Shown piece after piece: positions 10,964 through 19,829 of a stretch of 64,000 bases of DNA. The DNA is from Sphaerisporangium siamense (lineage in GTDB: Bacteria; Actinomycetota; Actinomycetes; Streptosporangiales; Streptosporangiaceae), in assembly GCF_014205275.1 (NCBI RefSeq), contig NZ_JACHND010000001.1, positions 4,030,001 to 4,094,000 on the forward strand, read 5' to 3'. The notes under the pieces are model-generated. The model was given only the letters and a program-made list of their open reading frames with translations, searched no databases and had not been told where the DNA came from. Position numbers and translations under genes: made by a program. Every line of letters begins with the position of its first letter. Position 1 is the first letter of the stretch.

Positions 10964-11766
10964 GTCCGCTCGTCGGTCCCACGGAACTCGTAGATGCCGT
11001 GATCCTGGATGTGCGATGGCGGCTCGTGGGGCCGCCCGGAGCGGAGTCCTATCGCGAAGGCCACATCCCCGGCGCGGTGTTCTGCGATCTCGACCGTGAT
11101 CTCGCCGCTCCTCCCGGTGCCGGCGGCCGGCACCCGCTGCCCGAGGCGGGGGCCTTCCAGGACGCCATGCGCCGCCTTGGCGTGTCCGGCTCGCGGCCGG
11201 TCGTCGTGTACGACGACGCCGACGCCACCGCCGCCGCGCGCGCCTGGTGGACGCTGCGCTACTTCGGGCACCCGGACGTCCGCGTGCTCGACGGCGGCTA
11301 CCGCCGGTGGGTGGCCGAAGGCTTCCCCATCAGCGCCGAGGAGCCCGCGCCCGCCCCGGGCGACTTCACCGCGCGCCCCGGCGGCATGCCCGTCCTGGAC
11401 GCCGCGCAGGCCGGTGCCCTGGCCAGGGAGGGCGTGCTGCTCGACGCCCGCGCCGCGGAGCGCCATCGCGGCGAGGTCGAGCCCGTGGACCCGGTGGCCG
11501 GGCACATCCCCGGCGCGGTCAGCGCCCCCACCTCCGAGAACGTCGACCCCTCCACCGGCCGCCTCCACCCGGCCGAGTTCCTCAGAGAACGCTTCATCTC
11601 CCTCGGCGCCGTGCCCGAGGTCCCGGTGGGCGCCTACTGCGGCTCCGGCGTCACCGCCTCCCACGAGGTCCTGGCCCTGGAGGTCGCCGGCGTCCCCGCG
11701 GCTCTCTACGTCGGCTCATGGTCCGACTGGATCACCGACCCCGCTCGTCCAGTGGCAACCGGCTGA
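10960..11766 (+). CDS. Two-domain rhodanese-type sulfurtransferase
   Basis: 268-residue thiosulfate/3-mercaptopyruvate sulfurtransferase with tandem rhodanese domains. The inactive N-terminal domain has VYDDADATAAARAWW, and the catalytic C-terminal domain has the six-residue active loop CGSGVT followed by ASHEVLALE. The Gly-Ser-Gly-Val-Thr loop is typical of mercaptopyruvate-type enzymes. It moves sulfane sulfur to thiols or cyanide in the cytoplasm. The start is ATG 10960, overlapped by the stop of a possible short leader frame. Confidence 0.88.
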   Translation: MSPLVGPTELVDAVILDVRWRLVGPPGAESYREGHIPGAVFCDLDRDLAAPPGAGGRHPLPEAGAFQDAMRRLGVSGSRPVVVYDDADATAAARAWWTLRYFGHPDVRVLDGGYRRWVAEGFPISAEEPAPAPGDFTARPGGMPVLDAAQAGALAREGVLLDARAAERHRGEVEPVDPVAGHIPGAVSAPTSENVDPSTGRLHPAEFLRERFISLGAVPEVPVGAYCGSGVTASHEVLALEVAGVPAALYVGSWSDWITDPARPVATG

Positions 11767-11927
11767 CCCGCCTCCCCGCCAGCGTGCGCTCCCGGTGGGA
11801 CGGTGTGTGTTCGCCTGCCTTGTCGCCACTCACCTGATCCACGGCGGATGAGAGCCCGAAGCGACCGATCTTTGCGCGGGACAGTCGCTCCGGGCTGGTG
11901 ACGATGGTCCGAACGGTGGATCCGGCC

Positions 11928-14543
11928 TCAGTGGAGTGGGTGGCCGAGGGAGCCGAAGCAGGCGAAACCATGGACGCCCGTCTTCTCCGTCGCCGTGGCC
12001 AGGGCCTCGGCGGGGCTGCGTCCGCTGGTGAGCAGCGCGTGGAAGGCCGTCATCAGCGTCAGGGCGTCCTCGTCGCGGACGGGGACCAGGCCGGCGATCA
12101 CGCATGCCGTGCCCCGGTCGAGGAACGCCCCGGCGAGGCCGAGCGGCGCGCCGTCGACGGGCGCGTGGGCCATCCCGGCGTCGCAGGCGGACAGCACGAC
12201 CAGCCAAGGCGTGCGCGGCAGCCGCAGCAGGTCGTAGGCCATCAACGGGCCGTCGTCCAGCGTGATGTCCGAGAGCAGTGGGCTGCGGGCGCGGAAGGTC
12301 CCGTGCGCGGCCACGTGGAAGACCTCGGCCCGCCCGAGCGCCTCCAGCACCGCGCCGCCGGTGGCCGCGACCCGCACGGCTTCACGCCCGGCCTCCCTAT
12401 GGACGCGTACGACCATCGCCGCCTCGGCGTCCGCGTGCCGCAGGCCGGGACCGGCCACCCCGGCGACGTGCCGGTGCGGGCCCGGTCGGCGGGCGTCCGC
12501 CGCCTGCCAGGCCCGTGCGCTCGACGCCACGCACAGCGCGCGGCCCCGGAACGGCGGCAGCACCGGCCATGGCAGCGTGTGCAGCGCTCCGGTGGGCACG
12601 ATCACCACCGGACGGTCCCCGATGTCCTTCGCCAGCGGTCCGACGAGCCGGGCGGCCAGCGACTCGGCCTCCCCCGTCACGCCCGCCGCGTCATGGGCAC
12701 GCGTGTCGCGCAGTCCCGCACGCCGCAGGCCGTACCTCAGCCGGATCGTCGCCTCGGCCGCGGCCGTATAGGACCCCAGCGACCGCAGCACACACCGCCC
12801 CGCCGCGACCACGACCGCCGCGAGCCGATCCCCATGCCGCACCACCTCCACCAACGCCACGTCCCCCAACTTCTCAACAGCCCATTCCCCACCCGCCGGG
12901 TGTTGGGGGGACGGGGTGGGGTGGGTCAGGGAGCGGCAGTGTTCGGCCCAGCTGAGGACTGATTCGGGGCGGCCGTCGGCGAAGGCCAGTGACAGGCCGA
13001 ATTCGGCCAGCCGCTCGCCTGCCCGCATGGCGTGCGCTCGTACTCCGGGATCGGCGAGGCGTTGCCCGGCGGCGGTCACGTCCGCCAGGCCCTCGCGCAG
13101 CGCGGCCACGGCTCCGGCACGGTCCCCTTGGTGGGCGTGCCGCAGGGCTATGGCGTGCTGCCGGATGAGGCGGTGCGCGCGTCCGGCGGGTGCGTCCGCG
13201 ATGATCAACGCCAGCTCGGCCTCGGCGGCGGCGGTGTCACCCAGCTCCAGTGCGAGCTCGGCGGCGGTCAGCCGTAGACCCGCCGCCGGGCCCGTCCAGC
13301 CCTCGGCGGTCAAGCGGGCGGCGAGCCGGCGCAGCTCGTCCAGCGATCGCGCGTCCGGGACCTCAACGGCCAGCCGGGCGCGCAGCACGACCTCTCCGGC
13401 CAAGGGAAGCCAGGCGCGGCGTCCCTGCACGGCGAGCTCCCGTGCGGCCAGCTCCGCGCCCGTCCTGGCCTGGTGCGGGTCGCCGACGAGCAGCTCAAGC
13501 TCGGCGAGCAGGAGGCGGGACTCGGCCAGCGAACCCCTGGCCTCCGCCGCCGCGAGTTCCGGAACGGCCAGGGCGAGCAGGGCGCGGGCCTCCCCGGGCA
13601 GGTGTGCGGCCAGCAGAGCTTCGGCGAGGTCGGCGCGCATCACGGCCAGGCGCTCGGGATAGCCCGCCAGGGCCCGTTCCGCGGCCTCGTACCCGGCGAA
13701 GGCGGCGGGGATGTCCCCGCGCCTCGCGGCGGCGAACGGCAGGTTCGCCTGCGCGAGGGTGGCCAGATGGTCCAGCCCCGCCCGCCGGGCGAGGGCGGCG
13801 CACGCCGACAGGTCGCGGGCCGCTTCGTCGTACCGTCCGAGGTAGGTGTGGGCGATGCCGCGGTTCACCAGGGCGCCGGCGAGGAAGCGGGCGTCGCCGG
13901 ATCCGGTCAGGCCTTCGACGGCCAGGTCGCAGTGGGCCACGGCCTCGGCGCACCGCCCCAGGCGGACGAGCGCCACCGAGCGCTGCACGCCGAGCCGGTG
14001 GTGGTCCAGGCCGGTCAGGTCGCCCTCGGCGAGGTCGGCGATCCGCAGCGCGCCCTCGGGGTCGCCCAGGTCGGCCCGGATCGTCACCAGGGACAGCCGG
14101 GCCTGCGCCGCGCGTTCAGGCAGGTCGCGGGCCGCCGTGATGGCCCGCGTGAGGTGGTCGGCCGCGACCGTCAGCTCACCGAACTCACGGGCGGCGAGGG
14201 CCAGCGCCCGGTGCGCGATGGACACGGCCTCGGCGACGCCGCGCGCCCGCGCCTCGCCCAGCACGACTTCAGCCCGCTCACGCGCCCGCCGGGGATCGAC
14301 CCCGGACAACACCACGGCCCGCTCAGCCGCCCCCACGAGAGCCCCCACGCCACCTGCCACCTCGTCCGGGCCGGCTTCCTCGCTGCCACGGACGACCTCC
14401 ACGGCGTCTGAGCACGTGTCCGGTCGCTGCCGGGGTGTCGGGTTGTCCGGAGAGGCATTGGCGCCGTCCCGGGCGATCTCCACGGTGTCCGGAGACGTGG
14501 TGTTCGGGGGGAGGGGCATGGGGTTGGTCAGTGGCGGATGCAT
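11928..14543 (-). CDS. TPR-CHAT protease-like protein
   Basis: 871-residue protein. The central part (about 60-520) is a series of Ala/Leu-rich helical repeats of TPR type (for example the segment ALVNRGIAHTYLGRYDEAA). The last 280 residues are a CHAT domain, the caspase-like peptidase fold found with TPRs. The catalytic dyad is His747 (HVAAHG) and Cys787 (VLSACDAG), both intact. It is the last gene of the S8 protease/sigma/hypothetical/CHAT operon. The start ATG 14543 overlaps the upstream gene by 16 nt and has no clear ribosome site; ATG 14520 is an alternative. Predicted role: a protein-cleaving effector or signalling protease triggered through the TPRs (inference from family; the target is unknown). 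Confidence 0.85.
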   Translation of the reverse strand: MHPPLTNPMPLPPNTTSPDTVEIARDGANASPDNPTPRQRPDTCSDAVEVVRGSEEAGPDEVAGGVGALVGAAERAVVLSGVDPRRARERAEVVLGEARARGVAEAVSIAHRALALAAREFGELTVAADHLTRAITAARDLPERAAQARLSLVTIRADLGDPEGALRIADLAEGDLTGLDHHRLGVQRSVALVRLGRCAEAVAHCDLAVEGLTGSGDARFLAGALVNRGIAHTYLGRYDEAARDLSACAALARRAGLDHLATLAQANLPFAAARRGDIPAAFAGYEAAERALAGYPERLAVMRADLAEALLAAHLPGEARALLALAVPELAAAEARGSLAESRLLLAELELLVGDPHQARTGAELAARELAVQGRRAWLPLAGEVVLRARLAVEVPDARSLDELRRLAARLTAEGWTGPAAGLRLTAAELALELGDTAAAEAELALIIADAPAGRAHRLIRQHAIALRHAHQGDRAGAVAALREGLADVTAAGQRLADPGVRAHAMRAGERLAEFGLSLAFADGRPESVLSWAEHCRSLTHPTPSPQHPAGGEWAVEKLGDVALVEVVRHGDRLAAVVVAAGRCVLRSLGSYTAAAEATIRLRYGLRRAGLRDTRAHDAAGVTGEAESLAARLVGPLAKDIGDRPVVIVPTGALHTLPWPVLPPFRGRALCVASSARAWQAADARRPGPHRHVAGVAGPGLRHADAEAAMVVRVHREAGREAVRVAATGGAVLEALGRAEVFHVAAHGTFRARSPLLSDITLDDGPLMAYDLLRLPRTPWLVVLSACDAGMAHAPVDGAPLGLAGAFLDRGTACVIAGLVPVRDEDALTLMTAFHALLTSGRSPAEALATATEKTGVHGFACFGSLGHPLH

Positions 14544-15205
14544 TGCCAGTTGGTGGCGATGGGGCGGGCGTTGGGGCGGTGGCAGACCAGGCTGAGCCAG
14601 CCGTGGGGGAGGCCGGTGGTGGCGAACTGGCCGGTTTCGGTGGGGAAACGGATCTTGCTGATGTGGGGGGTGCGGATCTCGACCCGGGTGCCTCTGGCGG
14701 GGGCGGGGTGTACCTGTCCGGCTAGGTCCAGGTATGAGTCACGGAACGTGATCTCGATGTCGATGGTCAGGTCGTCCGCGCCGAAGCGCAGCAGCCTCGG
14801 CTCCTCGTGCGCTCCGGCCCGCACGCCGGCCAATCCCGTCAGGCCTCTCATGCCAGTCATGCCGGTCAGATCCGTGCCCGGCTCGGTTGGCATGCAGTCT
14901 TCCACTGCCATGCCGTTCTCCGGTGGGGTGTCGGGTTCCGGTGGCTGGGGCGTTCCGGCTGGCGGGGGGGATAGGAGGTTTGCTCCGGATCGTGTTCCTG
15001 CCCATTGCGGTGCGCCGGGGCGCCGGTCTGTTCTGGGGAGTGGGCCCGCGGGGGCGCGGGAGAGGGTGATGGGGCCGGCGAGGATGGCGCCGGGGAGGCG
15101 TAGGGCGTAGGCCGCCCGTGCGTCGGCGCTCACTCGTTCCGGTATCGGGTCGACTCCGGCCGCGATCCTGAGGGCCGCCAGAAGATACTCGTCGGGTTCG
15201 CTCAC
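14528..15205 (-). CDS. Hypothetical protein of the protease/sigma/CHAT operon
   Basis: 225-residue protein starting at GTG 15205 behind a perfect AGGAGG (15211-15216). The N-terminal 40 residues (EPDEYLLAALRIAAGVDP) are helical. A Pro/Gly/Met-rich linker follows, then a beta-rich C-terminal domain (DLTIDIEITFRDSYLDLAG and later strands) that ends in the sequence NWQCIRH. The C-terminal part looks like a small beta-sandwich, as in carboxypeptidase-regulatory-like domains, but I cannot name it firmly. It lies between the sigma factor and the CHAT gene and overlaps the latter. A role as regulator or substrate of one of the proteases, or as a sigma-factor partner, is inference. Confidence 0.7.
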   Translation of the reverse strand: MSEPDEYLLAALRIAAGVDPIPERVSADARAAYALRLPGAILAGPITLSRAPAGPLPRTDRRPGAPQWAGTRSGANLLSPPPAGTPQPPEPDTPPENGMAVEDCMPTEPGTDLTGMTGMRGLTGLAGVRAGAHEEPRLLRFGADDLTIDIEITFRDSYLDLAGQVHPAPARGTRVEIRTPHISKIRFPTETGQFATTGLPHGWLSLVCHRPNARPIATNWQCIRH

Positions 15206-15295
15206 CGTTCCTCCTCGCCGTTCGCCGTTGTGTCTCTCACGTTCGCCGTGCCGCCTCGCCGTTCGCCCTTCCAGTCCCACCGTCCGCTGCGCGCG

Positions 15296-15817
15296 TCAGC
15301 GGCCGTCCTCGCCCAGAAGGGTGCGGACGCGTCTCAGGCAGCGGAGGCGGGTGGGGCCGACGCTGCCGATGGGCATGTCCATGCGGTGCGCCAGCTGGGC
15401 GTAGGTGACCTCGGGGACGGTGACGATCAGGCGGAGCAACGTGCGGCACGGTTCGCCGAGCGTGCCGATCGCGGCCCAGAGCCGGCGCCCGTCGTCGTCG
15501 CTGAGCATGCGCGCCACCGGGTCGCCGTCGGTGGCGGGGACGTCGGGCACCAGGCCGGTGAGCTGGTGCCCCGCCCGTTTGCGGCGGATGCGCCCGGCCT
15601 CGTGCCGGGTGGTGGTGACGAGCCAGGCGCCGATGCGCTCGGGATCGCGGATCGTGTCCAGTTTCTCCACCAGGCGCAGCCAGGCCGCCTGGACGGCGTC
15701 GGCGGCGTCGGCCGTGTCGAGGCCGCAGGCGCGGGCGACGGCCCACATGCGGAACCCGAAGCGGTCGACGAGGCCGCGCCAGGCGGTCTCGTCGAGGAGG
15801 TCGAGGTCGTGAGACAT
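15296..15817 (-). CDS. ECF-type RNA polymerase sigma factor
   Basis: 173-residue sigma-70 family protein with only regions 2 and 4. Region 2 includes DTADAADAVQAAWLRLVEKL and the following promoter-melting segment (IGAWLVTTTRHEAGRIRR). Region 4 is the C-terminal helix-turn-helix (VTYAQLAHRMDMPIGSVG) followed by TRLRCLRRVR. No anti-sigma gene with a membrane anchor or zinc motif is adjacent, so control may come from its operon partners. It lies 43 nt after the S8 protease gene. The promoters it recognises are unknown; its own operon is the first candidate. Confidence 0.88.
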   Translation of the reverse strand: MSHDLDLLDETAWRGLVDRFGFRMWAVARACGLDTADAADAVQAAWLRLVEKLDTIRDPERIGAWLVTTTRHEAGRIRRKRAGHQLTGLVPDVPATDGDPVARMLSDDDGRRLWAAIGTLGEPCRTLLRLIVTVPEVTYAQLAHRMDMPIGSVGPTRLRCLRRVRTLLGEDGR

Positions 15818-15860
15818 GTGACGACCTTGTGTAGTCGTATGGATACTCTTGGTGAGAACC

Positions 15861-16892
15861 TTAGCGATCCGTGGGGACGAACACCCCGAGATCGGGGAAT
15901 CGCCGGCCGCGCCCCGGGTCGAGGACGTGCGCGGCGGCCTCGGCGGGGGGCATGTGGCGCGCGGCGGCGGCGATGGCCCCGGCGACGAGCGCGGCCGAGA
16001 AGGACGTGCCGCTCCAGCTCGCGTAGCTCCTGAACGGCGCGAAGTCGACGAAGCTGCTGGTCAGGTCTTCGCCGCGCGCGCAGGCGTCCACCCAGGGGCC
16101 GTGCGCGGAGAACGGGGCCCGCCGGGCCTCGGCGGCGTCGAGGGCGGCCACGGCGACGACCCGGCGCAGGGCGGCGGGCCAGAACGGCCGGGAGGAGGCC
16201 GTGTTGCCGGCGCAGGCCACGATCACGGTGCCGGTGAACCGGCCGAGCGCGCGTTCCAGCAGCGGGGAGGGCCGGTCGTCGTAGGTGAAGCAGCCGAAGG
16301 ACAGCAGCAGGACGTCCACGCGGGCGCCGCGCAGCCGTCCGAGCGCGTGCAGCACCCCGGCCTCGTCGCCGACGCCGTCGCTGTCGAGCACCCGTGCCAC
16401 GCGCAGCCGTACGCCCGGGGCCTGCCCGAGCAGCAGCCCGGCGATGAACGTGCCGTGCCCGGCCTGGCGGTCCAGGCGGCCGTCGCCGTCGGCGTCCAGG
16501 ACCTCCGCGGGCTGGCCCTCGAACCAGTCGCGTCCCTGGAACCACGGGTGCGGGGCCAGGCCGGTGTCCAGCAGGCCGACCGTGACCCGGGACGGCTCCC
16601 CGGGCTCGTACGCGGGCGCCGGGGCGGGACGGGGCACCCCGGTGGGACCGCCGAAAAAGAGGGGCTGCCCGGTGACGACGTGGTTGGGGGCGACCTCGTG
16701 CCCGGGCCGGGTGAGGGTGGCGGCGAGCTCGCACGGGTCCGCGCCCGGCTCCAGGCGCAGCACGAAGACGCCGTCGTGATATTCGACACTTTGCGTCCAG
16801 CGCGCGGCGGCCGTGGGGGAGCGGCTCAGCAGGACTCCAGGGCGGATCAGGGCGCTTCGCCCGGGTGTGTGCTCTACGGTCTGCGCATCCAT
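15861..16892 (-). CDS. S8 subtilisin-like serine peptidase, apparently cytoplasmic
   Basis: 343-residue peptidase with the full catalytic triad: Asp109 (GLLDTG), His146 (AGHGTF) and Ser297 (GTSFSA). There is no signal peptide and no membrane helix, unlike most secreted subtilases. Residues 1-95 form a short N-terminal domain that could be a propeptide. ATG 16892 has AGGAG five bases upstream and is preferred to GTG 16898. First gene of an operon with a sigma factor, a hypothetical and a TPR-CHAT gene. Within the cell it could process a regulator or the CHAT protein; this is inference. Confidence 0.88.
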   Translation of the reverse strand: MDAQTVEHTPGRSALIRPGVLLSRSPTAAARWTQSVEYHDGVFVLRLEPGADPCELAATLTRPGHEVAPNHVVTGQPLFFGGPTGVPRPAPAPAYEPGEPSRVTVGLLDTGLAPHPWFQGRDWFEGQPAEVLDADGDGRLDRQAGHGTFIAGLLLGQAPGVRLRVARVLDSDGVGDEAGVLHALGRLRGARVDVLLLSFGCFTYDDRPSPLLERALGRFTGTVIVACAGNTASSRPFWPAALRRVVAVAALDAAEARRAPFSAHGPWVDACARGEDLTSSFVDFAPFRSYASWSGTSFSAALVAGAIAAAARHMPPAEAAAHVLDPGRGRRFPDLGVFVPTDR

Positions 16893-17082
16893 GACCACTC
16901 CTCATCACAAAGGTAGCCACGGAGTGTACCTTTACCAATGCGTAGAGTAAGCAGGCGTGATTAGGTATGACCCGGCTCTGGTGCCCCGCCACGACGGACG
17001 GTAGTCTCTCCCTCAGTCGCTTGTGATCATCCCAGTACGAGGACGTTGGGGAAGGCGCACCTCGTACGAAACGGGAGGTCCG

Positions 17083-17577
17083 GTGTCTGCTCGTGGCGTG
17101 CTGTACGTCCACTCGGCTCAGCCCGCGCTGTGCCCGCATATCGAATGGGCGGTCGCGGGTGTCCTTGGCATACCCGTCGACCTGTCGTGGACCCCTCAGC
17201 CGGCCCAGCCCGGCACGGTGCGGACCCAGGCCGAGTGGGAGGGGCGCCCCGGCACGGCCGCGGCCATCACCTCGTCGCTCATGGGCTGGCAGCGCATCCG
17301 TTTCGAGATCACCGAGGACGCCTCTCCGGGCGTGGACGGCTCCCGCAACGCCTACACGCCGACGCTGGGCGCCTTCACCGCGGTGGTCGGCGTGAACGGC
17401 GACATCCTGGTCCCCGAGGACCGTCTGCGCAACGTCATGCTCATGGCCGCGCAGGGCCGCGCCGTGCTTGAGGAGGAGCTGGACAAGCTGCTCGGCAAGC
17501 AGTGGGACGAGGAACTGGAGCCGTTCCGCTACGCCGGCGACGGCGCCCCCGTCCGCTGGCTGCACGCTGCCGTCTGA
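17083..17577 (+). CDS. DUF3145 family protein
   Basis: 164-residue protein typical of actinobacterial DUF3145: N-terminal ARGVLYVHSAQPALCPHIEW, central GWQRIRFEITEDAS and a C-terminal segment with LLGKQWDEELEPFR. Function is unknown. The start GTG 17083 has GGGAGG at 17073-17078. It is divergent from the S8 protease operon, with about 190 nt between them. Confidence 0.88.
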   Translation: MSARGVLYVHSAQPALCPHIEWAVAGVLGIPVDLSWTPQPAQPGTVRTQAEWEGRPGTAAAITSSLMGWQRIRFEITEDASPGVDGSRNAYTPTLGAFTAVVGVNGDILVPEDRLRNVMLMAAQGRAVLEEELDKLLGKQWDEELEPFRYAGDGAPVRWLHAAV

Positions 17578-17733
17578 CGCTTCTCCCTGCTTCTCCCAGT
17601 TCCTCCCCGAGCGGGCACACGTCCTCCGCCCCCGACCGGCGCGCGACCTCTTCCCTCTCGCCGGCCCCCGGGGGTCTCGCCGTCCCTGCCCCCCGCGCCT
17701 CGGTAGCGTGGTCGGCGGCGAAAGGGAGTGATC

Positions 17734-18240
17734 ATGGCCACCGAACGTCCCACCCCGCCTCTGATCGCGGACGAGCGCGAGATGCTGCGGGGGTATCTGG
17801 ACTTCCACCGCGCGACCCTCGCGATGAAATGCGAGGGCCTGTCCGACGAGGAGCTGCGCCGCCGGTCGGTGCCGACCTCGACGCTGACGCTGCTCGGCCT
17901 GGTCCGTCACATGGCCGAGGTGGAGCGCGTCTGGTTCCGCCGGGTGATCAACGCCGAGGACGTCCCACGGGTGTGGTCGTCCGACGGCGACTTCCAGGCG
18001 GCCTTCGACGTGACCGGCGCCACACGGGCCGAGGCGTTCCCGGCCTGGCAGGCGGAGGTGGAGCACGCCCGCCGTATCGAGGAGAGCGCCGAGTCCCTCG
18101 ACGTGACGGGGCACTTCGCCCGGTGGGGCGAGGACGTGTCGCTGCGCATGGTCATGCTCCACCTGATCCACGAGTACGCCCGCCACAACGGCCACGCCGA
18201 CCTCCTCCGCGAGGCCGTCGACGGCACCGTGGGGGCCTGA
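17734..18240 (+). CDS. DinB/DUF664 family protein
   Basis: 168-residue four-helix-bundle protein of the DinB/DUF664 superfamily, which includes mycothiol-dependent enzymes. Putative metal ligands are the His residues in LVRHMAEVERVWF and in HEYARHNGHADLLRE, positioned as in other family members. ATG 17734 follows AAGGGAG; an in-frame GTG two codons upstream is less well spaced. Possible thiol transferase or detoxifying enzyme; substrate unknown. Confidence 0.85.
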   Translation: MATERPTPPLIADEREMLRGYLDFHRATLAMKCEGLSDEELRRRSVPTSTLTLLGLVRHMAEVERVWFRRVINAEDVPRVWSSDGDFQAAFDVTGATRAEAFPAWQAEVEHARRIEESAESLDVTGHFARWGEDVSLRMVMLHLIHEYARHNGHADLLREAVDGTVGA

Positions 18241-18340
18241 CCGCGAACGCGGCCGGTCGTTGCGCGCGGAGCGCCGAACGCCGTGCGCCCGATCAGGCGG
18301 TCCGCACGCCGGGCAGCACGCGGACGGCCTCGCCGTACTC

Positions 18341-19763
18341 GTGCTGATCGGCGGCGAGTGGCGCTCCGCCGCCACGGCCTTCGACGTGGTGGACCCGGCG
18401 ACGCTACAGGTGGTCGGGCGGGCGGCCGACGGCGGCGCGGACGACGCCCTCGCGGCGCTCACCGCGGCCTGCGCCGCATTCGAGACCTGGCGCCACGTGC
18501 CCGCCGAGGAACGCGCGGCCCTGCTGCGCACGGCCGCCGACCGGGTGCGCGCCGAGGCCGACCGGCTCGCCGCCGTCCTCACCGGCGAGAACGGCAAGCC
18601 GCTCGCCGAGGCGCGCGGCGAGGTCCTCGGCAGCGCGCGCATGCTGGAGTGGGCCGCCGAGGAGGGACGCCGCGCGTACGGCAGGGTGACCCCGCCGGGC
18701 GCCGCGGGCCCCGGCCTGGTGCTGCGCCAGCCCGTGGGGCCGACTCTGGCGATCAGCCCGTGGAACTTCCCGGCCAGCATGCTCGTCCGCAAGGTGGCGC
18801 TGGCCCTCGCCGCCGGCTGCGCCGTCATCGTCAAACCCGCCGAGCAGACCCCGCTGATCGGGACCGAGCTCGTCCGGATCATCGCCGGCGCCGGCCTGCC
18901 GTCCGGCGCCCTCCAGTCGATCACGACGAGCCGGCCCGCCGGGGTGGCCGGGGCGCTGCTCGCCGACCCGCGGCTGCGCGAGGTCAGCTTCACCGGCTCC
19001 ACCGAGGTCGGCCTCGGCCTGCTCCGCGCGACGCGGGACCACCTGCGCCGGACGTCCCTCGAACTCGGCGGCCACTCGCCGGCCATCGTGTTCGACGACG
19101 CCGACCTACCCTCCGCCGCGGCGGCCGTCGTCGCCCACCAAGTTCGCCAACGCCGGCCAGAGCTGCGTCTCGATCAACCGGCTGTTCGTGCAGAGAGCCG
19201 CGCACGAGGAGTTCCTCGCGCTGATCCTCGACCGGGTGGCGGCGCTGCGCGTCGGCCACGGGGCCGCCGACGGCACCACGATCGGCCCGCTCATCGACTT
19301 CGCCGGGCTCGACAAGGTCGAACGGCACGTCGCCGACGCCGTCAAGCGCGGCGCCACGGTCGCCGCCGGCGGAGGCCGCTGGACGCCCGCCGACGACACG
19401 CTGACCGGCGCGTTCTACGAGCCCACCGTGCTCACCGGGGTCGACGACGGCATGCGGGTCAGCACCGAGGAGACGTTCGGCCCCGTGCTGCCCGTCTACG
19501 TCTTCGACGAGGAGGACGAGGTCGTCGCCCGCGCCAACGCCACCGACTACGGCCTGGCCGCGTACGTCTACTCCACCCGCCTGGACCGGGTGTGGCGGAC
19601 GGCCGACCGGCTGAACTTCGGCGTCATCGGCGTCAACGAGCCCTTCCCCGTGCGTCCCGAGCTCCCCTTCGGCGGGATGAAGAACAGCGGCCAGGAACGC
19701 GAGGGCGGCACCGAGGGCATCGACGCCTACCTGGAGACCAAGTCCGTCTCGGTGAGACTGTGA
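18341..19763 (+). pseudogene. NAD(P)-dependent aldehyde dehydrogenase (succinate-semialdehyde type), frameshifted
   Basis: The reading frame of an aldehyde dehydrogenase is split. The first part (to about 19,139) has the cofactor region SPWNFPASMLVRKVALALA, FTGSTEVG and the general-base motif LELGGHSP. The second part continues in another frame from about 19,140 with KFANAGQSC, holding the catalytic Cys, and runs to a normal C-terminus with PFGGMKNSGQEREGG. At the joint, between codons for VVA and KFANAG, the sequence has four bases (cacc at about 19,136-19,139) where a single codon would be expected, so a one-base insertion explains the break. Apart from this the domains look intact, so a recent mutation or a sequencing error is likely. 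The N-terminal start is uncertain (GTG 18341 is a guess). Confidence 0.8.
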
Positions 19764-19829
19764 CGAAGGCCGCCATCCGCGAACCCCGGCGTCGGAACCC
19801 TGCCCGCCGCCGGGGCCTGGGCGCCGCCG

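Noticed and set aside
15427-19086. 1219-residue minus-strand frame
   Set aside because: Shadow over the protease, DUF3145, DinB and ALDH genes; Arg/Pro/Gly-rich composition and no domain.
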